DNA of 5,539 nucleotides from an uncultured Collinsella sp. (lineage in GTDB: Bacteria > Actinomycetota > Coriobacteriia > Coriobacteriales > Coriobacteriaceae). The stretch spans positions 1-5,539 of the forward strand of contig CAAECP010000010.1 of NCBI GenBank assembly GCA_900754385.1, read 5' to 3'. The position numbers and the translations under genes are program-made. Below are positions 1 to 4,917 of this stretch, piece after piece (within the stretch, counting starts at the first letter, position 1; each line of letters starts with the position of its first letter). The notes under the pieces are model-generated. The model searched no databases. It had not been told where the DNA came from and worked only from the letters and a program-made list of their open reading frames with translations.

Positions 1-46
1 AGCTGTAAAGCCAGGTGTCATACTAAAGCCCCAAGATTCGCCAAAA

Positions 47-54
47 GAGAGGGG
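47..54 (+). promoter_or_regulatory. Ribosome binding site of nadA
   Basis: GAGAGGGG lies 5 bases before the ATG at 60. This decides the start: a TTG at 57 is in frame but leaves only 2 bases, and a later ATG at 78 has no comparable site. The remaining upstream bases (1-46) show AGGTGTCA at 13-20 and a poor -10-like CATACT at 19-24. Any matching -35 would fall outside the window, so I do not call a promoter. Confidence 0.75.
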
Positions 55-59
55 CCTTG

Positions 60-1085
60 ATGGCACAGAGCGCGAACATGGATGCGTCGGAGCTTGCACG
101 CGATATCGCGGCCGGCCTGGCATCGGCAACGACGGCAACGGAGCGTGCGGCACTGGTGCCCGCAGAGCTCGTCGAGGCCATTCAGCAACTAAAAACCCAA
201 CGTGACGCGGTGATCCTGGCGCACTATTACGTGGCGCCCGAGGTCCAAGCCGTTGCCGATTACGTCGGCGATAGCTTCTACCTGGCAAAGCTCGCCAAAA
301 GCCTGCCGCAGCAGACCATCGTGTTGTGCGGCGTGGAGTTTATGGGCGAGAGCGCCAAGCTGCTCAATCCCACTAAGACCGTGCTGCTGCCCGAGCCGGG
401 CGCGGACTGTCCCATGGCGCACATGGTCAAGCGCGAGACGGTCGACGCGGCGCGCGCCGAGTACGGCGACGACCTGGCCGTGGTGTGCTACGTCAACTCC
501 ACGGTCGAGATCAAGAGCTGGAGCGACGTGTGCGTCACCAGTTCCAACGCCGTTAAGATCGTGTCCGAGCTGCCGCAGCAGCATATTCTGTTCATTCCCG
601 ACCAAAACCTGGGACGCTTCGTAGCCGAGCAGGTGCCGCAAAAGCACGTCATCCTCAACAACGGCTACTGCCCGCGCCATCACATCATCACCGTCGAGCA
701 GATCGTCGACGCGACGGAGGCCCACCCCGACGCGCTCGTGCTGGCGCACCCCGAGTGCAAGGCCGACGTCCTGGCCGAGGCCGACTACATCGGCTCCACC
801 GCCGGCATCATCAAGTATGCCGAGGAGTCCGGCGCGAGCGAATTCATCATCGTGACGGTCCGCGGCGTGCTCTACGAGCTCGAGCGCCGCTGCCAGGGCA
901 CCGGCAAGAAGTTCTACTTCCCCGCGGTGCAGCCCACCTGCGTCAACATGGATCTCATCACGCTCGAGAAGCTCGTGCGCTGCCTGGAGACGGGCGAGGG
1001 CGAGGTGCAGATCGGCGTGTCGGACGAGGCTGCCGACCAGGCCAAGCTCACGCTCGACCGTATGCTCGAGTACGCAGCACGCTAG
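60..1085 (+). CDS. nadA: Quinolinate synthase NadA
   Basis: Cytoplasmic [4Fe-4S] enzyme that condenses iminoaspartate with dihydroxyacetone phosphate to give quinolinate, the second step of de novo NAD synthesis. The product is 341 residues. Family motifs in order, numbered from the ATG at 60: AHYYVAPEVQ (about 54-63), CGVEFMGESAK with Cys90, PEPGADCPMAHM (about 111-122), YVNSTVEIKSWSDVC (144-158), TSSNAVK, PDQNLG, GYCPRHH with Cys204, AHPECKADVL, GSTAGII, and QPTCVNM with Cys294. Cys90, Cys204 and Cys294 fit the three conserved cluster ligands. The third sits in the single-cysteine PTCxNM form, not the CxxCxxC form of enterobacteria. About 30 poorly conserved residues precede the domain. First gene of nadA-nadB-nadC-niaR. 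No NifS/IscS-type desulfurase gene accompanies it here. Confidence 0.97.
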   Translation: MAQSANMDASELARDIAAGLASATTATERAALVPAELVEAIQQLKTQRDAVILAHYYVAPEVQAVADYVGDSFYLAKLAKSLPQQTIVLCGVEFMGESAKLLNPTKTVLLPEPGADCPMAHMVKRETVDAARAEYGDDLAVVCYVNSTVEIKSWSDVCVTSSNAVKIVSELPQQHILFIPDQNLGRFVAEQVPQKHVILNNGYCPRHHIITVEQIVDATEAHPDALVLAHPECKADVLAEADYIGSTAGIIKYAEESGASEFIIVTVRGVLYELERRCQGTGKKFYFPAVQPTCVNMDLITLEKLVRCLETGEGEVQIGVSDEAADQAKLTLDRMLEYAAR

Positions 1086-1088
1086 AAC

Positions 1089-1123
1089 AATGTTGCATGA
1101 GGGACGGTCCCTTATGTCACATT
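1089..1123. repeat. 35-bp imperfect palindrome between nadA and nadB
   Basis: Arms 1089-1105 and 1107-1123 face each other around G1106. Of 17 pairs, 14 are Watson-Crick, 2 are G-T and 1 is a mismatch (T1094/C1118). The core is AGGGAC-G-GTCCCT. No T-run follows, so it is not an intrinsic terminator. It lies 3 bases after the nadA stop and ends just before the nadB ribosome binding site. It could be an RNA stability or processing hairpin, a decayed dispersed palindromic repeat, or an operator. The sequence alone does not decide. Confidence 0.8.
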
Positions 1124-1124
1124 C

Positions 1125-1134
1125 AAGGGAGAGG
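1125..1134 (+). promoter_or_regulatory. Ribosome binding site that fixes the nadB start
   Basis: AAGGGAGAGG lies 6 bases before the GTG at 1141. The more upstream in-frame ATG at 1090 lies within the palindrome and has no purine-rich sequence ahead of it. Translation therefore most likely starts at the GTG. Confidence 0.8.
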
Positions 1135-1140
1135 ATTCCT

Positions 1141-2517
1141 GTGGAAACCAAGCAATACCCCGATATGGAGTGCGACGTCGTCATTGCCGGCTGCGGCGTG
1201 GCGGGTCTGTACGCGGCCCTCAATCTGCCGACGAGCACGCGCGTGATCATGCTCTCCAAGGGCGCGGTCGATGAGTGCGATTCGATGCTCGCGCAGGGCG
1301 GCATTTGCGTGCTGCCCGAAGGCTCGGACTACGATGCCTTCTTTGAGGACACCATACACGCCGGCCACTACGAGAACCGCCGCGAGAGCGTCGACATCAT
1401 GATTCGCTCGAGCCGCTCGGTCATCAACGACCTGCTAGCGATGGGCGTGGATTTTGAGCGCAAGGCCGACGGCAGCCTCAATTTTACCCGCGAGGGCGCG
1501 CACAGCCGTCCGCGCATTGCCTTCCATGCCGACATTACGGGCAAGGAGATCACGACCAAGCTGCTCCAGGCCGTTCGCAAGCTGGACAACGTGCAGATTT
1601 TGGAGCACGCGGCCATGACCGACATCCTGACCGCCGAGCGCGATGGCGCCACGGTGTGCACCGGCGTCGTCGCCGTAGCCGTGGACGAGGACAACTCGGT
1701 TCGCCCCGCCGACGAGCTGGCAAATGCCGTTGAGGGCGTGCATGCCGGTAAGCCGTTTAAGATCCATGCCCGCCACACGCTGTGGGCGACGGGTGGCATT
1801 GGCGGCGTGTACGACCACTCGACCAACTACCCGCAGCTCACGGGCGACGCCTGCTACATCGCTCAGGAGCATGGCATTAAGATGGAGCACCTGGACTACG
1901 TGCAGATCCATCCCACGGGTCTGTTCTCGCCGCAGCCGGGTCGCACGTTCCTGATCAGCGAGAGCTGCCGCGGCGAGGGCGCGATTTTGCTCAACGCCGC
2001 CGGCGAGCGTTTTACCGACGAGTTGCAGCCGCGCGACGTTGTCGCCGCCGCCATCCGCGAGCAGATGAAGCAGGACGGCACCGAGCACGAGTGGCTGAGC
2101 TTTGCCCCCGTCGAGCGTGACGTGGTGACCGGGCACTTTGCCAACATTCGCGCGCGCTGCCTGGAGGACGGCCGCGACATCTTGGACGAGCCCATTCCCG
2201 TTACGCCGACGCAGCACTACTTTATGGGCGGCGTGTGGGTCGACAAGGACGGCCGCACCTCGATGCCCGAACTCTACGCCGCGGGCGAGACGGCCTGCAA
2301 CGGCGTTCACGGCAAGAACCGCCTTGCATCAAACAGTCTGCTCGAAGCACTGGTCTGGGGTCGTCGCGCCGCGTGGTACATGCGTACCGGCGAGTCGCTG
2401 GCCGTGGAGCAGGCGGGCGATCCCGCGCTCGATGGCCGTCATCGCGCCCTGAGCGCCGACGCCCTGGCAATCGATGATTTGGCCTGTGCCGCCGGCACGC
2501 AGGCCGTGGAGGAGTAG
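1141..2517 (+). CDS. nadB: L-aspartate oxidase NadB, short C-terminal form
   Basis: FAD enzyme of the succinate dehydrogenase/fumarate reductase flavoprotein family. It oxidises L-aspartate to iminoaspartate for NadA. In an anaerobe the electron acceptor would be fumarate rather than oxygen (inference). The product is 458 residues from GTG 1141. Visible motifs: dinucleotide-binding GCGVAG (17-22), substrate-domain block GAHSRPR (119-125), ATGGIGG, HPTG (257-260), SCRGEGA with the active-site Arg at about 277, QHYFMGG with His359, and GKNRLASNSLLEA with Arg394 followed by WGRRAA. The last motif ends about 55 residues from the C-terminus. E. coli NadB has roughly 150 residues after it, so most of the C-terminal helical domain is absent. 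The stop is clean and the spacing to nadC is normal, so this looks like a natural short form, not a broken gene. Confidence 0.96.
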   Translation: METKQYPDMECDVVIAGCGVAGLYAALNLPTSTRVIMLSKGAVDECDSMLAQGGICVLPEGSDYDAFFEDTIHAGHYENRRESVDIMIRSSRSVINDLLAMGVDFERKADGSLNFTREGAHSRPRIAFHADITGKEITTKLLQAVRKLDNVQILEHAAMTDILTAERDGATVCTGVVAVAVDEDNSVRPADELANAVEGVHAGKPFKIHARHTLWATGGIGGVYDHSTNYPQLTGDACYIAQEHGIKMEHLDYVQIHPTGLFSPQPGRTFLISESCRGEGAILLNAAGERFTDELQPRDVVAAAIREQMKQDGTEHEWLSFAPVERDVVTGHFANIRARCLEDGRDILDEPIPVTPTQHYFMGGVWVDKDGRTSMPELYAAGETACNGVHGKNRLASNSLLEALVWGRRAAWYMRTGESLAVEQAGDPALDGRHRALSADALAIDDLACAAGTQAVEE

Positions 2518-2520
2518 ACC

Positions 2521-3381
2521 ATGAATCCCATTACCATGAAGCTCGTCGTCGATGATCTGATTCTGCAGGCCCTGCGCGAGGACATCACGTTTGAGGACGT
2601 GAGCACGGCGAGCGTGTGCCCCACGGCGCGTCCCGCCACGGTGGAGCTTATCGCCAAGGCCGACGGCATTATCGCCGGCCTGGACGTATTCGCCCGCACC
2701 TTTGAGCTGCTGGATCCGCAGAACTCCGTGTTGTTCGATGTCTCGGATGGCGACGAGGTGCATGCCGGCGATCACGTGGGCCAGGTGCGCGGCGACGCGC
2801 GCGTGTTGCTTTCGGGCGAGCGCGTGGCGCTCAACTACCTGCAGCGCATGAGCGGCATCGCTACTTACACGCATCGGATGGCGGCTGCGCTCGAGGGCAC
2901 CAAGACCGTGCTTGTCGACACGCGCAAGACCACACCGGGCATGCGTGTGTTTGAAAAGGCGGCAGTCGAGATTGGCGGTGGCAGCAACCACCGCTATAAC
3001 CTGTCGACGGCTGTCATGCTCAAGGACAACCACATCGATGCCGCCGGTGGCGTGACGCGCGCGATCGAGATGGCGCGCGCCCACGCATCGTTTACCACGA
3101 CGGTCGAGATCGAGTGCGAGAACCTGGACATGGTGCGCGAGGCCGTGGAGGCCGGCGCCGACATCATCATGTTCGACAACATGACCCATGACGACATGGC
3201 CGCCGCTATTGAACTTATCGCCGGCCGCGCCAAGACCGAGTGCTCGGGCAACGTGGATGCCAGCAATATCCGCGCGCTTGCCGACCTGGGCGTTGACTTT
3301 ATTAGCTCGGGCGCCCTGACGCACTCCGCGCCGATCCTCGACCTCTCGCTTAAGCACCTGCGTCTGCTGGACGGTAAATAA
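2521..3381 (+). CDS. nadC: Nicotinate-nucleotide pyrophosphorylase (carboxylating), NadC
   Basis: Quinolinate phosphoribosyltransferase. It converts quinolinate and PRPP to nicotinate mononucleotide, releasing CO2 and pyrophosphate, and so completes the de novo branch. The product is 286 residues, a usual length for the family. The N-terminal alpha/beta domain (about 8-115) ends in GERVALNYLQRMSGIAT (99-115). The barrel domain carries DTRKTTPGMR (133-142), GGGSNHRYNLS with His157/Arg158, MLKDNH with Lys168, TVEIECE (194-200), MFDN (217-220) and SSGALTHSAP (262-271). These are the expected substrate-binding arginines, lysines and acidic residues. GGAGGAG at 2508-2514 lies 6 bases before the ATG and overlaps the end of nadB, and only 3 bases separate the genes, so translation is probably coupled. 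Confidence 0.97.
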   Translation: MNPITMKLVVDDLILQALREDITFEDVSTASVCPTARPATVELIAKADGIIAGLDVFARTFELLDPQNSVLFDVSDGDEVHAGDHVGQVRGDARVLLSGERVALNYLQRMSGIATYTHRMAAALEGTKTVLVDTRKTTPGMRVFEKAAVEIGGGSNHRYNLSTAVMLKDNHIDAAGGVTRAIEMARAHASFTTTVEIECENLDMVREAVEAGADIIMFDNMTHDDMAAAIELIAGRAKTECSGNVDASNIRALADLGVDFISSGALTHSAPILDLSLKHLRLLDGK

Positions 3382-3926
3382 TGAACGCCCGCGAGCGTCG
3401 CCGTGCCATCATGGCCGTGCTCGAGGGGGCCAAGGGGCCCGTATCGGGCAGCGCGCTTGCCCGCGAGGTGGGTGTGAGCCGCCAGATCGTGGTGCAGGAC
3501 ATCGCCCTGCTGCGCGCCGATGGGCACGATATCGTGGCGACCAACCGCGGCTACGTGCTGCAGGAGGCCCCCAGCAGCCCCGCCGTGCCTACGCGCTTGG
3601 TCAAGGTTCGCCACAGCGTGGAGCAGGCAGGCGATGAGCTCACGAGTATCGTCGACGCCGGCGGCGCCGTGCTCAACGTGATTGTCAATCACCGCGTGTA
3701 CGGTAAGATTACGGCCGACCTGGACATCCGCAATCGTCGCGATGTCGAGCGCTATCTGCGCGATATCGAGAGCGGCAAGAGCTTTCCGCTGCTGACGGTG
3801 ACCAGCGGCTACCACTTCCATCGCATTGCGGCGGAGGACGAACAGACCCTCGACGAGATCGAGGCGATGCTCAAGGAAAAAGGCTACCTAGCAGACCTGA
3901 TGCCCTACGAAGACGATCTCTCTTAG
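3381..3926 (+). CDS. niaR: NiaR-type niacin-responsive repressor (HTH + 3H domain)
   Basis: Predicted DNA-binding repressor of NAD synthesis and niacin uptake genes, with nicotinic acid as the known co-repressor in the family. The product is 181 residues. The N-terminal winged helix-turn-helix (about 3-60) includes SALAREVGVSRQIVVQDIALL as its core and a wing near NRGYVL. The C-terminal 3H domain (about 72-175) has His78, Glu86, His145 and His147, plus His104 in VNHRVYG. As I recall it, the metal site in the Thermotoga maritima structure uses a His, a Glu eight residues later, and a distal HxH. The same 8-residue gap and HxH are present here, so metal binding is likely. The ATG overlaps the nadC stop by one base (TAATG) and the Shine-Dalgarno is weak (GGACGG at 3369-3374), so translation probably depends on nadC. 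Last gene of the operon, implying autoregulation. Confidence 0.93.
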   Translation: MNARERRRAIMAVLEGAKGPVSGSALAREVGVSRQIVVQDIALLRADGHDIVATNRGYVLQEAPSSPAVPTRLVKVRHSVEQAGDELTSIVDAGGAVLNVIVNHRVYGKITADLDIRNRRDVERYLRDIESGKSFPLLTVTSGYHFHRIAAEDEQTLDEIEAMLKEKGYLADLMPYEDDLS

Positions 3927-3936
3927 CCGACGCTGC

Positions 3937-4034
3937 AAACGCCCCATTTGGACAATCTGGCCTTCAATCGTCGGTCGCGTACCAGAGTACGCTTCCCTCC
4001 TCTTTCAGGCCACCTTGCCTCAAATGGGGCGTTT
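3937..4034. other. 98-nt nested inverted-repeat element after niaR
   Basis: A perfect 14-bp inverted repeat (3937-3950 with 4021-4034; AAACGCCCCATTTG and its complement) encloses a second 6-bp stem (TGGCCT 3958-3963 with AGGCCA 4007-4012). That encloses a hairpin, GCGTAC-CAGA-GTACGC (3977-3992). An unpaired C-rich run, TTCCCTCCTC, lies at 3993-4002. The outer right arm ends in GGGGCGTTTT, slightly terminator-like on the + strand, but a 70-nt enclosed region is too long for an ordinary intrinsic terminator. It begins 11 bases after the niaR stop. It could be a 3'-UTR structure, a processed small RNA or a dispersed intergenic repeat. No convincing open frame fits it. Confidence 0.6.
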
Positions 4035-4079
4035 TCGCTGGCGCGAGTTCAACCAACGGCGGTGCCAAATTAGTTATCC

Positions 4080-4129
4080 GCACAAAAAAGGAGGCCTCCG
4101 CGGCGATGCGGAGGCCTCCTTTTTTGTGC
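4080..4129. terminator. Bidirectional intrinsic terminator
   Basis: A perfect 22-bp stem (4080-4101 with 4108-4129) with a 6-base loop GGCGAT. The GC core GGAGGCCTCCGC is flanked by six A on the left and six T on the right, so it reads as a terminator on both strands. It sits between the convergent niaR operon (+) and the ferredoxin gene (-), 36 bases beyond the ferredoxin stop. Confidence 0.93.
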
Positions 4130-4164
4130 ACGGTGTACTTTTGAGTGTGCAAGTGGGGGAGTTG

Positions 4165-4350
4165 TTACTCCTCGACGATCTCGGTGATCGCGCCAGCGGG
4201 GCAAGCGTCCTGGCAAGCGCCACAGGCGACGCAGGAATCCTCGTCAGCGACGGTAGCGACGTCCTGGAGCTCCAGAACGCCAGCGGGGCAGGAGTCGACG
4301 CAAACGCCACAAGCGATGCACTCGTCGGCATCAATTACGGGATGAGCCAT
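4165..4350 (-). CDS. 2[4Fe-4S] ferredoxin (61 residues)
   Basis: Small cytoplasmic electron carrier of the bacterial (clostridial-type) ferredoxin family, probably serving low-potential redox reactions of anaerobic metabolism. The specific partner cannot be told from here. Two cluster motifs are intact: CIACGVCVDSCP (Cys11, 14, 17, 21) and CVACGACQDACP (Cys40, 43, 46, 50). The two halves are near-symmetrical (CPAGVLEL versus CPAGAITE), typical of the duplicated fold. The chain is acidic. The start at 4350 is chosen because AGAGAGG (4359-4365) lies 8 bases upstream. An in-frame ATG at 4416 would overlap the likely promoter and add 22 residues unlike a ferredoxin. The gene appears monocistronic, with a promoter upstream and a strong terminator 36 bases downstream. 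Confidence 0.95.
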   Translation of the reverse strand: MAHPVIDADECIACGVCVDSCPAGVLELQDVATVADEDSCVACGACQDACPAGAITEIVEE

Positions 4351-4358
4351 GGTAGTTT

Positions 4359-4365
4359 CCTCTCT
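4359..4365 (-). promoter_or_regulatory. Ribosome binding site of the ferredoxin gene
   Basis: Read on the minus strand this is AGAGAGG, 8 bases before the ATG whose first base is 4350. It supports the short 61-residue product over the longer in-frame reading from 4416. Confidence 0.75.
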
Positions 4366-4411
4366 GTTGACCGACGCTACAGGCGATGCGCGCCGGTTTG
4401 ATTCGGGCAAA

Positions 4412-4439
4412 AACATACCACGGGAGCGACCGTTTGCAA
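4412..4439 (-). promoter_or_regulatory. Possible promoter of the ferredoxin gene
   Basis: On the minus strand, TTGCAA (4439-4434) and TATGTT (4417-4412) are separated by 16 bases. Each matches 4 of 6 bases of the sigma-70/SigA consensus. A start near 4404 would leave a leader of roughly 54 bases. The match is moderate and the GC-rich background makes chance matches less likely but not negligible. Confidence 0.35.
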
Positions 4440-4485
4440 TACCCTCTGACCGGCATCTTCATACCGTTCGCCGAGTATGCCAAGG

Positions 4486-4538
4486 TTTACTAAAAAATGC
4501 GCAGGTGGGGCCGTTGAGCTGCGCAAATGTTAGCTAAA
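4486..4538. repeat. 53-nt imperfect palindrome
   Basis: A perfect 7-bp core pair, TGCGCAG (4498-4504) and CTGCGCA (4519-4525), surrounds a 14-base loop. The flanks continue the symmetry: TTTACTAA on the left (4486-4493) against TTAGCTAAA on the right (4530-4538), with one single-base gap. About 16 of 20 aligned positions agree between the left arm and the complement of the right arm. It sits roughly 50 bp upstream of the possible ferredoxin promoter. A dispersed palindromic repeat or a structured regulatory site are both possible. Confidence 0.55.
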
Positions 4539-4550
4539 GGTGACTTGAAA

Positions 4551-4566
4551 TATTGAGCTATTGAGC
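4551..4566 (+). repeat. Tandem octamer TATTGAGC x2
   Basis: TATTGAGC occurs twice without a gap (4551-4558 and 4559-4566), just before the palindromic unit cluster. It could be a protein-binding tandem site or chance. Confidence 0.5.
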
Positions 4567-4570
4567 GCGC

Positions 4571-4749
4571 CTGCGGAAAGGGCATCCCGTTATTTGGCCG
4601 AAAACCGGGTCGCAGTTTCCGGTTGGGCCGCTAGAGGAAACTGCGACCCGGTATCAGCTCTCAAAACGGGATACGGTTTCCGGTTGAGCCTTCAGACGGA
4701 AACTGCGACCCGGAATCCACGCTCAAACCGGGATGAACTTTCCGCAAGA
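4571..4749. repeat. Cluster of six ~24-bp units in alternating orientation (62-bp tandem period)
   Basis: Units near 4571-4591 (-), 4601-4625 (+), 4634-4655 (-), 4663-4686 (+), 4694-4717 (-) and 4725-4748 (+) share a core like ACCGGGTCGCAGTTTCCGG and flip orientation every 29-33 bp. Units 2 and 3 form a perfect 17-bp inverted repeat (4604-4620 with 4636-4652, 15-base loop). Units 4 and 5 pair with an internal mismatch patch. Units 1 and 6 pair with each other at 15 of 17 positions (4573-4589 with 4729-4745), so the cluster could close into a large structure holding two hairpins. Read as direct repeats, 4601-4662 and 4663-4724 are both 62 bp and about three-quarters identical. There is no T-run and no credible gene. 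Function unknown. Confidence 0.8.
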
Positions 4750-4843
4750 CGGCCCCCAGGCACCCCCGGACGCAAACCTCAGTCAACTCTACATAGATTT
4801 CAATAGATCTGCCGAGAACTCAAACAGCGTATCTACCTGCGTA

Positions 4844-4906
4844 TTTGAGAACCTAAACTCTCAGAGATAAGAAATCTTATATGAATTGACTTAGATTTTG
4901 TATATT
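4844..4906 (+). promoter_or_regulatory. AT-rich dnaK control region with two small palindromes
   Basis: This AT-rich stretch contrasts with its surroundings. It holds TGAGA-N8-TCTCA (4846-4863) and ATAAGA-AA-TCTTAT (4867-4880), then TTGACT (4886-4891) and TATATT (4901-4906). The last two are only 9 bases apart, too close to be a normal -35/-10 pair, so the exact promoter is unclear. TATATT is the best -10 candidate. The left palindrome has a weak resemblance to the HAIR element bound by HspR (CTTGAGT-N7-ACTCAAG): the left half matches 5 of 7, the right half poorly. No CIRCE element (TTAGCACTC-N9-GAGTGCTAA) is present. Confidence 0.4.
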
Positions 4907-4917
4907 CCGGCCCATAA

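Noticed and set aside
13..20. AGGTGTCA as a NiaR operator
   Set aside because: It is a single half-site with no inverted partner visible within the window, so I did not annotate it as an operator.
189..1304. 371-codon open frame on the minus strand across nadA
   Set aside because: It is antisense to a gene with complete NadA motifs, its low-complexity Val/Ala/His/Leu/Asp-rich product looks like a GC-rich shadow, and no ribosome binding site was seen.
1435..2310. 291-codon minus-strand frame across nadB
   Set aside because: It is a shadow of nadB codon bias. The product has no recognisable domain.
2329..3821. Long minus-strand frames across nadC and niaR
   Set aside because: They mirror the real genes. 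The nadC and niaR products have intact family motifs and coupled starts, while the antisense products do not resemble any family I know.
4040..4075. T-box-like GGCGGTGCC segment
   Set aside because: It has no full T-box sequence or specifier stem, and it is followed by the end of the operon, not by an amino-acid gene.
4015..4401. 128-codon plus-strand frame running through the terminator and antisense to the ferredoxin
   Set aside because: It crosses a strong intrinsic terminator and opposes a gene with two intact CxxCxxCxxxCP motifs.
4571..4749. CRISPR array
   Set aside because: The units alternate in orientation and differ from each other, the intervals are themselves partly repeated, and no cas gene is present.
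4561..4806. 81-codon plus-strand frame in the repeat cluster
   Set aside because: Its composition is set by the palindromic units, it lacks a Shine-Dalgarno, and the repeats explain the open frame.
4886..4906. TTGACT and TATATT as a -35/-10 pair for dnaK
   Set aside because: The spacer is only 9 bases, far below the usual 16-18, so they cannot serve as one standard promoter.
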